DNA of 64,000 nucleotides from DAISKN01 sp963716925 (GTDB taxonomy: Bacteria > Acidobacteriota > Vicinamibacteria > Marinacidobacterales > SMYC01), in NCBI GenBank assembly GCA_963716925.1, contig CAVQUX010000025.1, positions 938,694-1,002,693 of the forward strand, written 5' to 3'. A program made the position numbers and the translations under genes. The notes beneath the pieces were generated by a model that was not told where the DNA came from, did no database searches, and saw nothing but the letters and a program-made list of their open reading frames with translations. Shown here piece after piece: positions 8,345 through 15,392 of this stretch (position 1 is its first letter; each line of letters opens with the position of its first letter).

Positions 8345-8785
8345 TCAGGGCAGAGCCGCGATCGCTTCGATCTCGACGAGCAAGCCCGGGCGCGCGAGCT
8401 TTACGATCTGGACCAGGGTGCTCGCCGGGGGGTGGCCCTTGAAATACTCGGCGCGCACTTCGGCCGATCCCAGGAACGCTTCGACATCGGTGGTGAAGAT
8501 GTTGATCTTGACGACGTTCGAGAAGTCCGCCTTCTGAGAGGCCAACGCCGTCTTCAAGTTCTCGAGCACCTGACGCACCTGGGCTTTCATGTCGTTCTCG
8601 CCCACGAGGTTTCCCGCGGAGTCGAACGCCACCTGGCCGGCGATGAACAGCAGGTTCCCCACCTTCACCACGTGGCTGTAGGTCGCGGGCTTGGTCAGTC
8701 CGTCGGGGTTGATGCGCTCGATGGATTGTGCGTGAGCGAACGTCGGGGCGATCCCGAGTGTGAGCACCAGGACGAATGGCTTCAT
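8345..8785 (-). CDS. RidA/YjgF-family protein with signal peptide
   Basis: A 146-residue protein with an export signal (KPFVLVLTLGIAPTFAHAQ) ahead of a full RidA domain: NPDGL, SHVVKVGNLLFIAGQV, QVRQVLENLKTALA, VVKINIFTTD and the closing STLVQIVKLARPGLLVEIEAIAAL. RidA proteins hydrolyse reactive enamine or imine intermediates and trimerise; exported members are of unclear role. In the final motif the usual conserved Arg (ARxxLP) is partly kept as LARPGLLVEIE. ATG 8785 is favoured by GGAGGAGG directly upstream. Confidence 0.85.
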   Translation of the reverse strand: MKPFVLVLTLGIAPTFAHAQSIERINPDGLTKPATYSHVVKVGNLLFIAGQVAFDSAGNLVGENDMKAQVRQVLENLKTALASQKADFSNVVKINIFTTDVEAFLGSAEVRAEYFKGHPPASTLVQIVKLARPGLLVEIEAIAALP

Positions 8786-8848
8786 GTTCCTCCTCCGATG
8801 CCTTCCATACTTGCTCGAAGGAGGGAGCGGGGTCAAAATGAAACCGCG

Positions 8849-9133
8849 ATGTACTACCTGCTCCTCTACGACGTCGTCGAGAACTATGTCGAAAAACGGA
8901 AACCGCTCCGGGATGCCCATTTCGATCGCGCCCGCGAGGCCTTCGATCGCGGCGAGCTCGTCCTCGGAGGCGCCTTCGCCGACCCGGTGGACGGGGCGGC
9001 GCTGGTGTTCAAGGGCGAGGACCCCTCGGTCGCGGAGCGCTTCGCCCGCAGCGACCCCTACGTCGTGAACGGCCTGGTGCGGAACTGGCGGGTGCGAGCC
9101 TGGAACGTGGTCGTCGGTGGAGAGGGCTCATGA
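8849..9133 (+). CDS. YciI-like protein
   Basis: A 94-residue protein of the YciI/YCII superfamily (dimeric ferredoxin-like alpha-beta fold). It starts MYYLLLYDVVENYVEKRKPLRDAHFDRA, with the characteristic early His in RDAHFDRA and the late Asp in ARSDPYVVNGLV, which form the proposed active-site pocket. Cellular function is unknown for most members. The stop overlaps the next gene by four bases (ATGA at 9130-9133), so the two small proteins are probably made together. Confidence 0.85.
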   Translation: MYYLLLYDVVENYVEKRKPLRDAHFDRAREAFDRGELVLGGAFADPVDGAALVFKGEDPSVAERFARSDPYVVNGLVRNWRVRAWNVVVGGEGS

Positions 9134-9435
9134 TCGCCCGATCCTGGACCGCGGAGGCGACGCCCGCGAGGGCCGAGGAATACATCCTGCATTTCCGCCA
9201 GAAAGTTCTTCCCGTCCTCGCGAGCATCGAGGGACACCGCGGGGCCTACGTTCTGAAGCGAAGTCTCGGGGAGGGGGTGGAGATCGTGATCATCACCCTC
9301 TGGGAGTCGATGGAAGCGGTCCGCAAGTTCGCGGGCGACGACCCCGACGTCGCGGTCGTGACCCGCGAGGCGGGCGCCATCCTGACCCGGTTCGACGAGC
9401 AGGTAGCGCACTACGAAGTCGCCTGGAAGAGCTAG
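9130..9435 (+). CDS. Antibiotic biosynthesis monooxygenase (ABM)-like small protein
   Basis: A 101-residue protein with the ABM/ferredoxin-like pattern: IARSWTAEATPARAEEYILHF, then HRGAYVLKRSL and VEIVIITLWESMEAVRKFAGDD. Related proteins include heme-degrading or quinone-type monooxygenases and small regulatory proteins, and no catalytic signature separates these here. It is coupled to the YciI-like gene through an ATGA overlap. I expect a soluble cytoplasmic dimer; the reaction is unknown. Confidence 0.7.
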   Translation: MIARSWTAEATPARAEEYILHFRQKVLPVLASIEGHRGAYVLKRSLGEGVEIVIITLWESMEAVRKFAGDDPDVAVVTREAGAILTRFDEQVAHYEVAWKS

Positions 9436-9534
9436 TCGAGTGGTTCTCGCTGGTAGCACTCCCCTTGCAAGACGAGTTATACTTATTGGCGCTGGAATGG
9501 TTCTGGCTATGCGACCGTGTGTGCCCACGATGCT

Positions 9535-9563
9535 TCCAGACTTCGTGAGCCTCACTGTCTGGA
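9535..9563 (+). promoter_or_regulatory. Hairpin masking the Shine-Dalgarno of the RRM gene
   Basis: TCCAGAC (9535-9541) is the exact complement of GTCTGGA (9557-9563), with an inner GTG/CAC pairing around a five-base loop. The right arm overlaps the GGAGG ribosome-binding site (9561-9565) of the TTG-initiated RRM gene at 9574. Folding of this leader would hide the ribosome-binding site. RNA-binding proteins of this type are often cold-induced or self-regulated, so a thermosensor or autoregulatory site is a plausible inference. Confidence 0.5.
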
Positions 9564-9573
9564 GGTTGCTTCC

Positions 9574-9903
9574 TTGAAGATTTACGTGGGAAATCTGAGC
9601 TACAACACCAACGAGCAGGCGCTTCGAGACCTGTTCGCGGAGCACGGCGCGGTCGAGGACGTGCACATCGTCACCGATCGCGACACCGGGCGGCCGCGAG
9701 GTTTCGCGTTCGTCTCGATGCCCGATCGGGGTGAGGCGATCGCCGCGATCGACGCCCTCAACCGGCGCGAGTTCGAGGGCCGCACCCTGAACGTCAGCGA
9801 AGCCCGGCCGAAAGAGAACCGCGGCGGTGGCGGCGGCGGCGGCGGCGGCGGTCGCGGCGGCGGTGGTGGCGGTGGGGGATTTTCGCGCGGACGCCGCGAC
9901 TAG
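9574..9903 (+). CDS. Glycine-rich RRM RNA-binding protein
   Basis: A 109-residue protein consisting of one RNA recognition motif and a Gly/Arg tail. RNP2 (KIYVGNLSY, residues 2-10) and RNP1 (RGFAFVSM) carry the aromatic residues that stack on RNA. The tail from about residue 82 is nearly all glycine with spaced arginines and ends FSRGRRD. I choose TTG at 9574 because GGAGG sits eight bases upstream and homologues begin at this point. Such proteins bind single-stranded RNA and act as chaperones in cold or stress response. The glycine tract is encoded by a GGC-rich low-complexity run (9825-9880). Confidence 0.9.
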   Translation: MKIYVGNLSYNTNEQALRDLFAEHGAVEDVHIVTDRDTGRPRGFAFVSMPDRGEAIAAIDALNRREFEGRTLNVSEARPKENRGGGGGGGGGGRGGGGGGGGFSRGRRD

Positions 9904-9917
9904 ACTGCTATAGAAAC

Positions 9918-10225
9918 CGCTTCCGTTTTGCCCATTCGAGCCTCGGATTCCACTCCACAGACGGTCTCACGGATTGCGATAAACCCAGGTTGACGTTTCC
10001 GCCAGCGCGGCCGGCGGGGGCCGCCGGTCCACTTCATCAGGCGCTGGCGCGCCTCGCCGGTCACGCTCTCGAGCAGTCTCTGGACTTCGTCCTGCGTCGG
10101 GTCGAGCTCGAGCGAACGACGGTAGGCCCCGATAGGTCGCTCCCACTCTCCGAGCTTCGCATACGAGTTGCCAGGGCGTTTTCCAAAGCGACGAGTCGCG
10201 CGGACGAAGGTCCGCCATCCTTGAA
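9918..10225 (+). repeat. Left copy of a ~300-bp direct repeat bracketing the biosynthetic island
   Basis: This stretch matches 31847-32135 in the same orientation. The match includes noncoding DNA: CGGATTCCACT followed by CACAGACGGTCTC recurs almost unchanged, roughly nine of ten positions by eye over the first 48 bases. It continues into the coding 3' end of the GWxTD/TPR gene. Similarity fades near 10215-10225. Because DNA beyond the stop codon is also conserved, this is a segmental duplication rather than domain similarity. Confidence 0.75.
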
Positions 10226-10440
10226 GCAGGCCAGAGTCGTCTCGCCATGTTTCGCCTACTCGACTCTCGCCCAGAGATTCTCGAAATCGCCGCCGACGGA
10301 ATCCGATCGGACGGAGCGAATGCCGGAGAACGGGATCGGAAGGATGTCGGCTCTGTAATCGAGGGCATCATTCTCCGGGATGAGCGTGCCGCTTTTGGCG
10401 AAGGCAACGGAAAAAACGGAGAGGAAACGGATGCGGACAG
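10000..10440 (-). pseudogene. Degenerate TPR-protein tail, duplicate of the GWxTD gene 3' end
   Basis: On the minus strand the segment 10120-10030 translates as GAYRRSLELDPTQDEVQRLL followed by ESVTGEAR, nearly identical to the C-terminus of the GWxTD protein at 31966. The copy has lost its stop (CAG for TAG). It has a one-base indel near 10165-10170, and an in-frame TAG near 10257 separates it from an upstream frame (IPENDALDYRADILPIPFSG) that does not match the GWxTD gene. It cannot make a full protein. The upstream part may derive from another TPR paralogue. Confidence 0.7.
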
Positions 10441-10662
10441 GAATTGGTAAATCGAGCGGCGGGCGGCGGCCCGTGATCTCCGCGATCATTTCCAATGGCG
10501 GAAGACACGTCTCAACCGGCTTGCCCTGTTCGCTTGCGCTCTGCTACCCTCACCACGGTTCAATCGGACGATACGGTCCGATCCGCTGTGAGAATGGGTC
10601 CGGAAACGGGGCCGGACCGGTATGAATTTTCCTATCGTTCAAAGGGAGGGAAAAAAGGTATC

Positions 10663-10965
10663 GTGCGCCTTGTAGGTTTCTTCGCGAGCGGGCTTCTTCT
10701 CGTGAATGGCATCCCTCATTTTATCCAGGGCATCTGCGGCAAGACTCACATGACCCCGTTCAACCGGGTCTCCAAGCCGGTGACCAACGTGGTCTGGGGG
10801 CTCGTCAACTTTGGCGCCGGGGAGTTGATTCTCCATTGGCTGCAGGTATCCCCCTGGCAGATGCCTGAAAAAGTCGCCTTCTGGCTGGGGGTGGTGGCGA
10901 CCTCGATTTATCTGTCTATTTTTTGGAGTAATCCCGACGCCCGCCTCCCCTGGCACAGAGTCTAG
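10663..10965 (+). CDS. Small hypothetical membrane protein
   Basis: About 100 residues from GTG 10663, with an AAGG stretch just upstream. Three hydrophobic segments are visible: VGFFASGLLLVNGIPHF, VVWGLVNFGAGELILHWL and VAFWLGVVATSIYLSIFW. The NGIPHF motif followed by TPFNRVSKPVTNVVWG resembles small uncharacterised inner-membrane proteins with no known activity. An upstream ATG at 10495 would add a low-complexity extension and is less likely. It precedes the exporter operon by about 70 bases and could be co-transcribed. Confidence 0.6.
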   Translation: MRLVGFFASGLLLVNGIPHFIQGICGKTHMTPFNRVSKPVTNVVWGLVNFGAGELILHWLQVSPWQMPEKVAFWLGVVATSIYLSIFWSNPDARLPWHRV

Positions 10966-11033
10966 AAGAACTCTTTGACAGGACGACCTCGCCGATGTGG
11001 CGCCACTTCCGGTCAGTCTCCGCAGGAGAAAGC

Positions 11034-12017
11034 ATGCGTCGCTCCGCCGTGAAGGTCGCTCTCGTTGTCCAGGGTGTGGTGCTGTTCACTGCCGTCTGCA
11101 GGACGGGCGAGCGGCCAGAGGCTTCCGAGATCCTTGCCAGTGGCACGATCGAGGCGACGGAGGTAGAGGTCGCGGCAAGGATTCCAGAGCGCATCGAAGC
11201 CGTCTTCGTCAGGGAGGGTGACCGCGTCGAGAACGGCGGCCTTCTCATCCGGTTGGAGACGTTGGAGCTCGACCTCCAGGTGAAAGTCGCCAACACCAGA
11301 GTCGCGATGGCGCAGGGGCAGCTTCAGGATCTTCTGGCTGGTGCCAGGGAACAGGAGCTCAAGGATGCGGAGGCGGCGCTGGATCAGGCCGAGGCCGATC
11401 TCAAGAGGTCGGCGGCGGATTGGGAGAGGGTTCGAACCCTGTTCCGGGAAAGAGAGGTCTCGGAAAGCGTACGGGATGCGGCCCAGGCGGATTTGGCGAA
11501 CGCTACCGGGCGGCAACAGCGGGCACGGGAGGGGCTGGACCTTCTGCGAGCAGGGACACGACCGGACCGGATCGAAGTGGCCCGGCTCGGGGTCGAAGAG
11601 ACCCAAGCGGCACTGGAGGTTGCCAGGGTCCGCCGGCAATACGCTGAAATCACCTCCCCCATCTCGGGCACCGTCTTGCTCCGCAGCTTGGAGCCCGGGC
11701 AGGTGGCCTTGGTTGGCGTTCCCATACTCACCCTGGGTGACCTGGACGAGCTCTGGGTGAAGGTCTACGTGGCGGACGCAGATCTCGGGAGGATCGCAAT
11801 CGGTCAGCCGGTGGAGGTAACGACGGCTTCGTTCTCCGGCAAAGCCTACCCGGGGAAAGTCGTCTCCATTGCCAACAAGGCCGAGTTCACCCCCAACAAC
11901 GTCCAGACCCGGGACGAGAGGGCGAAGCTGGTCTTTGCCGTGAAGATCAGCCTCCAGAACCCGGACCAGGAGCTCAAGCCCGGGATGATGGCTGACGTGA
12001 GGATCGAGCTCAAATGA
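11034..12017 (+). CDS. HlyD-family membrane fusion/adaptor subunit of ABC exporter
   Basis: A 327-residue periplasmic adaptor with an N-terminal membrane anchor. A lipoyl half-motif (GTIEATEVEVAARIPERI ... VREGDRVENGGLLIRL) is followed by a long alpha-helical hairpin (residues about 85-195, rich in Ala, Glu and Gln), a second lipoyl half (ITSPISGTVLLRSLEPGQ), and a beta-barrel end (KPGMMADVRIELK). This is the YbhG-like organisation paired with ABC-2 permeases. ATG 11034 is supported by AGGAG upstream. It overlaps the ATPase gene by ATGA, so it belongs to the exporter operon. Confidence 0.9.
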   Translation: MRRSAVKVALVVQGVVLFTAVCRTGERPEASEILASGTIEATEVEVAARIPERIEAVFVREGDRVENGGLLIRLETLELDLQVKVANTRVAMAQGQLQDLLAGAREQELKDAEAALDQAEADLKRSAADWERVRTLFREREVSESVRDAAQADLANATGRQQRAREGLDLLRAGTRPDRIEVARLGVEETQAALEVARVRRQYAEITSPISGTVLLRSLEPGQVALVGVPILTLGDLDELWVKVYVADADLGRIAIGQPVEVTTASFSGKAYPGKVVSIANKAEFTPNNVQTRDERAKLVFAVKISLQNPDQELKPGMMADVRIELK

Positions 12018-12937
12018 TCGCGATTGAAACGGTCGACCTCACGAAGAACTTCGGCGCTCTCACCGCCGTCGACCACCTCAGCCTCGAAATCCAGGAGGGG
12101 GAGATCTTTGGCTTCCTCGGGCCCAATGGGGCCGGCAAGAGCACCACGATCAGAATGCTTTGCGGCATCCTGAGCCCCACCTCGGGCCAGGCTCGGGTGA
12201 GCGGCTTCGACGTGAGGACGGAGAGGGCACGGGTCAAAGAGCTTACCGGATATATGTCTCAGAGCTTCGGCCTGTACAACGACCTGACGGTCGAAGAGAA
12301 CCTGGTCTTTTTCTCGAACCTGTACCTGGACCGGACCGCGACCCGCAGAAAAGTGGCCGAGGTGGTCGACAGCCTGGGTTTTGGCGACTACCGCCATACC
12401 CTCGCCTCACACCTGTCCGGCGGCTGGCGCCAGCGCCTGGCTCTTGCCTGCGCCGTCGTCCACGATCCGCAGATCCTCTTTCTCGATGAGCCGACCGCGG
12501 GAATCGACCCCGTCTCCCGCAGGATCCTCTGGGACCTCCTGTATGCGCAGGCCCACAAGGGGAAAACCCTCTTTGTCACCACCCACTACATGGAGGAGGT
12601 CGAGAGGTGTGATCGGATCGGCTTCATCTGGAAGGGGCGGCTCGTCGCCTGCGACACCCCGAAGGGCGTGAGGGAGAACTTTCGAGGGGGGGAGATCCTG
12701 AACGTCAGATGCACCCCCCTCCGGCGCGGGGTCGAGTTGTTGAAGGGATTGCCGGGCATCCTCGATGTGAACGTTTATGGCGGGAGTCTCCACATTCTCG
12801 TCCCCTCGGCCCAGGCGGCGCAGCAGGAGATCGTCGACAGGCTCACCGGAAACGGAATCCGCGTCGAAAATCTCGAGGCCGTCCTGCCCTCGATCGAGGA
12901 TGTCTTCGTCTCCCTCGCTCAGGAAATCAAAGCGTGA
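12014..12937 (+). CDS. ABC transporter ATPase (ABC-2 exporter)
   Basis: A 307-residue nucleotide-binding subunit. Walker A is GPNGAGKST, the Q-loop lies in GYMSQSFGLYNDLTVEENL, the signature reads LSGGWRQRLALA, and Walker B is ILFLDEPTAGID with a switch His in FVTTHYMEE. A C-terminal regulatory segment (from about residue 220) is typical of DrrA/YbhF-type exporters. It hydrolyses ATP in the cytoplasm to drive the two permeases that follow. It overlaps both neighbours (ATGA before, GTGA after), so the four genes form one tightly coupled operon. Confidence 0.95.
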   Translation: MIAIETVDLTKNFGALTAVDHLSLEIQEGEIFGFLGPNGAGKSTTIRMLCGILSPTSGQARVSGFDVRTERARVKELTGYMSQSFGLYNDLTVEENLVFFSNLYLDRTATRRKVAEVVDSLGFGDYRHTLASHLSGGWRQRLALACAVVHDPQILFLDEPTAGIDPVSRRILWDLLYAQAHKGKTLFVTTHYMEEVERCDRIGFIWKGRLVACDTPKGVRENFRGGEILNVRCTPLRRGVELLKGLPGILDVNVYGGSLHILVPSAQAAQQEIVDRLTGNGIRVENLEAVLPSIEDVFVSLAQEIKA

Positions 12938-14064
12938 GGGGGGTCTTCCCGCTCATCCGCAAGGAGTTTCTTCACATCCGCCGCGCTCGCCGCGGCCTCA
13001 GCTTGGCCTTGTTCGGTCCGCTGTTCCTCATGATCGTCTTCGGCTACGCGATTACCCTCGATATCAAGGACATCCCGCTTTTGGTTTGGGACCAGGAGGG
13101 TTCCCGGACTTCCCGGGAACTCATCGACCGGTTCGTCAACTCCGGTCGCTTCGTCCTGCTCCCGACCGCGTCGGCGGAGAAAGAAAGGGACTTCTTCCTG
13201 GAAACTGGACAGGCGCGGGTGCTCATGACCATCCCGCCGGACTTTTCCGCCAGAATCCGCTCCGGCAAGAGCGCGCCGCTCCAGGTGATCCTGGACGGGT
13301 CCGATAGCAACACGGCCGCGGTCACCCTGGGATACGTCAACGCCGTCCTGGAATCCTTCTCTGCGCAGATCCTCGCGGAGATAGTCGTAGAACGGGCCCC
13401 CTCCGCCTTTTCCCGGCCGCCTTTCACGACGCGGCCCCGCATCTGGTTCAACCCGGAGCTGAAAAGCGTCTATTTCATCGTGCCCGGGATCATCGGGGTC
13501 ATCATGATGGTCGTGGCCGTGGGGCTGACCTCCATGGCGCTCGTTCAGGAGCGGGAGCAGGGAACGATGGAAGCGCTTCTGGCTTCTCCCCTCCGTCCGT
13601 TGCCGATGGTTGTGGGAAAGCTCGTGCCTTATGGGCTCATCGCCCTCATCGACATCCTCCTCATCCTTGCCGCCAGCGTTCTTCTTTTCCGCCTCCCCTT
13701 CCGCGGCGACCTGCTCACGTTGATCGTCCCGACCTGCCTCTTTCTCCTTGCCTCTCTGGGGATGGGGCTTCTGATCTCCACCCTGGTCGACAGTCAGCAG
13801 GCGGCGTGGATGACCAGTCTCGTGCTGACGCTGCTTCCCGCCATCATCCTCTCGGGCTTCATCTTTCCCCTGGAGAGCATGCCATGGGTGGTCCAGACGA
13901 TCTCCTACTTCTTCCCGCTCCGGTATTTCCTCGTGGTCCTCCGCGGCGTCATCCTGAAGGGAGCGGGGTTCGACGACCTGCTCCCTCAAATTCAGGCGTT
14001 GGCGGTGTTCGCTTTCGTGATCCTGGCGGTGAACGCCTGGCGTTTTCAGAAAGCAATGCGTTGA
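12934..14064 (+). CDS. ABC-2 type permease (first)
   Basis: A 376-residue integral membrane protein starting at GTG 12934, which overlaps the ATPase stop. It has one N-terminal transmembrane helix (ALFGPLFLMIVFGYAITL), an exported domain of about 140 residues, then a bundle of five helices beginning FIVPGIIGVIMMVVAVGL, with the ABC2_membrane_3 hallmark EREQGTMEALLASPL. This is YbhS/YbhR topology. It pairs with the next permease to form the transmembrane pore; being encoded next to the biosynthetic genes suggests export of their product. Confidence 0.92.
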   Translation: MRGVFPLIRKEFLHIRRARRGLSLALFGPLFLMIVFGYAITLDIKDIPLLVWDQEGSRTSRELIDRFVNSGRFVLLPTASAEKERDFFLETGQARVLMTIPPDFSARIRSGKSAPLQVILDGSDSNTAAVTLGYVNAVLESFSAQILAEIVVERAPSAFSRPPFTTRPRIWFNPELKSVYFIVPGIIGVIMMVVAVGLTSMALVQEREQGTMEALLASPLRPLPMVVGKLVPYGLIALIDILLILAASVLLFRLPFRGDLLTLIVPTCLFLLASLGMGLLISTLVDSQQAAWMTSLVLTLLPAIILSGFIFPLESMPWVVQTISYFFPLRYFLVVLRGVILKGAGFDDLLPQIQALAVFAFVILAVNAWRFQKAMR

Positions 14065-14089
14065 ACCATCAGGCCGGGTGAGGAGAACG

Positions 14090-15235
14090 ATGAGGCGGAT
14101 ACTGGCGGTGGCCTGGAAAGAGGCGAAACACATCCGGCGGGACAGCAATATGTTCGCCACTGCGCTCTTCGCCCCCGTGCTTCAGCTTGCCATTTTCGGC
14201 TACGCGGCCACCTTCGATCTCCAGGAGGTTCCCGTCGCCGTTTTCGACCAGGACCTGACGCCGGCCAGCCGCGCTTACATCAGCCGTTTCGAACAGACGG
14301 ACCAGTTCGACGTGTCCTATCGGGTAGCCTCCTACGAAGAGATATCCGACCTCTTTGCCCGAAGCAAAGCGCGGCTGGCCATCGTGATCCCGCCGGGGTT
14401 CGGGCGGAAGGTCAGAGGCATCGAGAGTATAGCGGTGCAGATCATCGTGGACGGGAGCGATCCCAACAGCGCGAACGTGGGTTTGAACGACGCCACGGTG
14501 ATCTCCGAGAGGTACGCGGCGGAACTTCTGCTGGCGCGTCTCTACCGCTCCCTTCCCGAGGCTCGGGGACTCCTCCGCTACGACGCAGGCGGGGCGACCG
14601 AGGGACGCGTGCGGATCTGGTTCAACCCGGAGTTGAAGAGCCGCACCTATATGGTTCCTGGGGTGGTTGCCCTGACGCTGTTCGACCTGACCATGCTCAT
14701 GACGGCTTTGAGCCTGGTGCGGGAAAAGGAGAGCGGCACCCTGGAGCACATGACGGTCACCCCTCTCAGGCCCGTGGAGCTCATCATCGGCAAGCTTCTT
14801 CCCCCGGTGGTCATCAGCTTCGTAGATGTGACCTTCGTCCTTCTCGTGGCCACCTTGTGGTTTCAGGTCCCCGTCAAGGGAAACCTCGTTCTTCTCTACA
14901 TACTGATCGGTCTCTTTCTCTTCACCACCTTGAGCCTCGGGCTCTTGATCTCCACCATCTCCGACACTCAGAAAGAGGCCCAACTCAGCTCCTACCTGGC
15001 CATCTTTCCCATCATCCTCCTCTCCGGGTTCATCTTCCCAATCGCCAACATGCCAACGGTCTTTCAATACGTCACCTACCTCTCCCCCTTCCGATACTTT
15101 CTCATCATGATTCGCGGGATCTTCCTGAAGGGAAGCGACCTGACCCTCTTGTGGCCGCAGGTCCTGGCCCTGGCCCTTCTGGGGGGCTGCATCTTCACCA
15201 TGAGCGTGGTCCGGATGCGCCGACAGTTTCCCTAG
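14090..15235 (+). CDS. ABC-2 type permease (second)
   Basis: A 381-residue paralogue of the preceding permease with the same topology: TM1 in ATALFAPVLQLAIFGYA, an exported domain, then YMVPGVVALTLFDLTMLM and the cytoplasmic motif EKESGTLEHMTVTPLRP. ATG 14090 follows AGGAG closely; a GTG at 14078 would add four residues. The exporter therefore has the adaptor-ATPase-permease-permease order of YbhGFSR-like drug or lipid exporters. No outer-membrane channel gene is next to it. Confidence 0.92.
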   Translation: MRRILAVAWKEAKHIRRDSNMFATALFAPVLQLAIFGYAATFDLQEVPVAVFDQDLTPASRAYISRFEQTDQFDVSYRVASYEEISDLFARSKARLAIVIPPGFGRKVRGIESIAVQIIVDGSDPNSANVGLNDATVISERYAAELLLARLYRSLPEARGLLRYDAGGATEGRVRIWFNPELKSRTYMVPGVVALTLFDLTMLMTALSLVREKESGTLEHMTVTPLRPVELIIGKLLPPVVISFVDVTFVLLVATLWFQVPVKGNLVLLYILIGLFLFTTLSLGLLISTISDTQKEAQLSSYLAIFPIILLSGFIFPIANMPTVFQYVTYLSPFRYFLIMIRGIFLKGSDLTLLWPQVLALALLGGCIFTMSVVRMRRQFP

Positions 15236-15250
15236 GTCTCGTTCGAGATG

Positions 15251-15301
15251 CCGGTTCTTTGCCGGTTCAGGTTGACAGGGGAGGTCGGGAGAGGATACAA
15301 G
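15251..15301 (+). promoter_or_regulatory. Candidate sigma-70 promoter with phased direct repeat
   Basis: TTGACA at 15272-15277 is followed after 18 bases by TACAAG (15296-15301), a four-of-six match to the -10 box. Just upstream, CCGGTTC occurs at 15251-15257 and again at 15262-15268. The 11-base period puts both on one helix face, as in many activator sites. It would serve the radical SAM gene and perhaps the desaturase. Confidence 0.4.
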
Positions 15302-15392
15302 GTAACTCTCACCGAATGGGCCGGCGGGGGGTGGATTGGGTTCGGGTGTTTACAAGGGGCTCGCGGGAAGGGAGGCTGGCATCAATATCCTG

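Noticed and set aside
10975..10980. TTGACA before the exporter operon as a promoter
   Set aside because: No acceptable -10 box occurs 16-19 bases downstream.
12919..15067. Long minus-strand open frames opposite the two ABC permeases
   Set aside because: Translations are charged low-complexity sequence, while the plus strand encodes clear membrane proteins.
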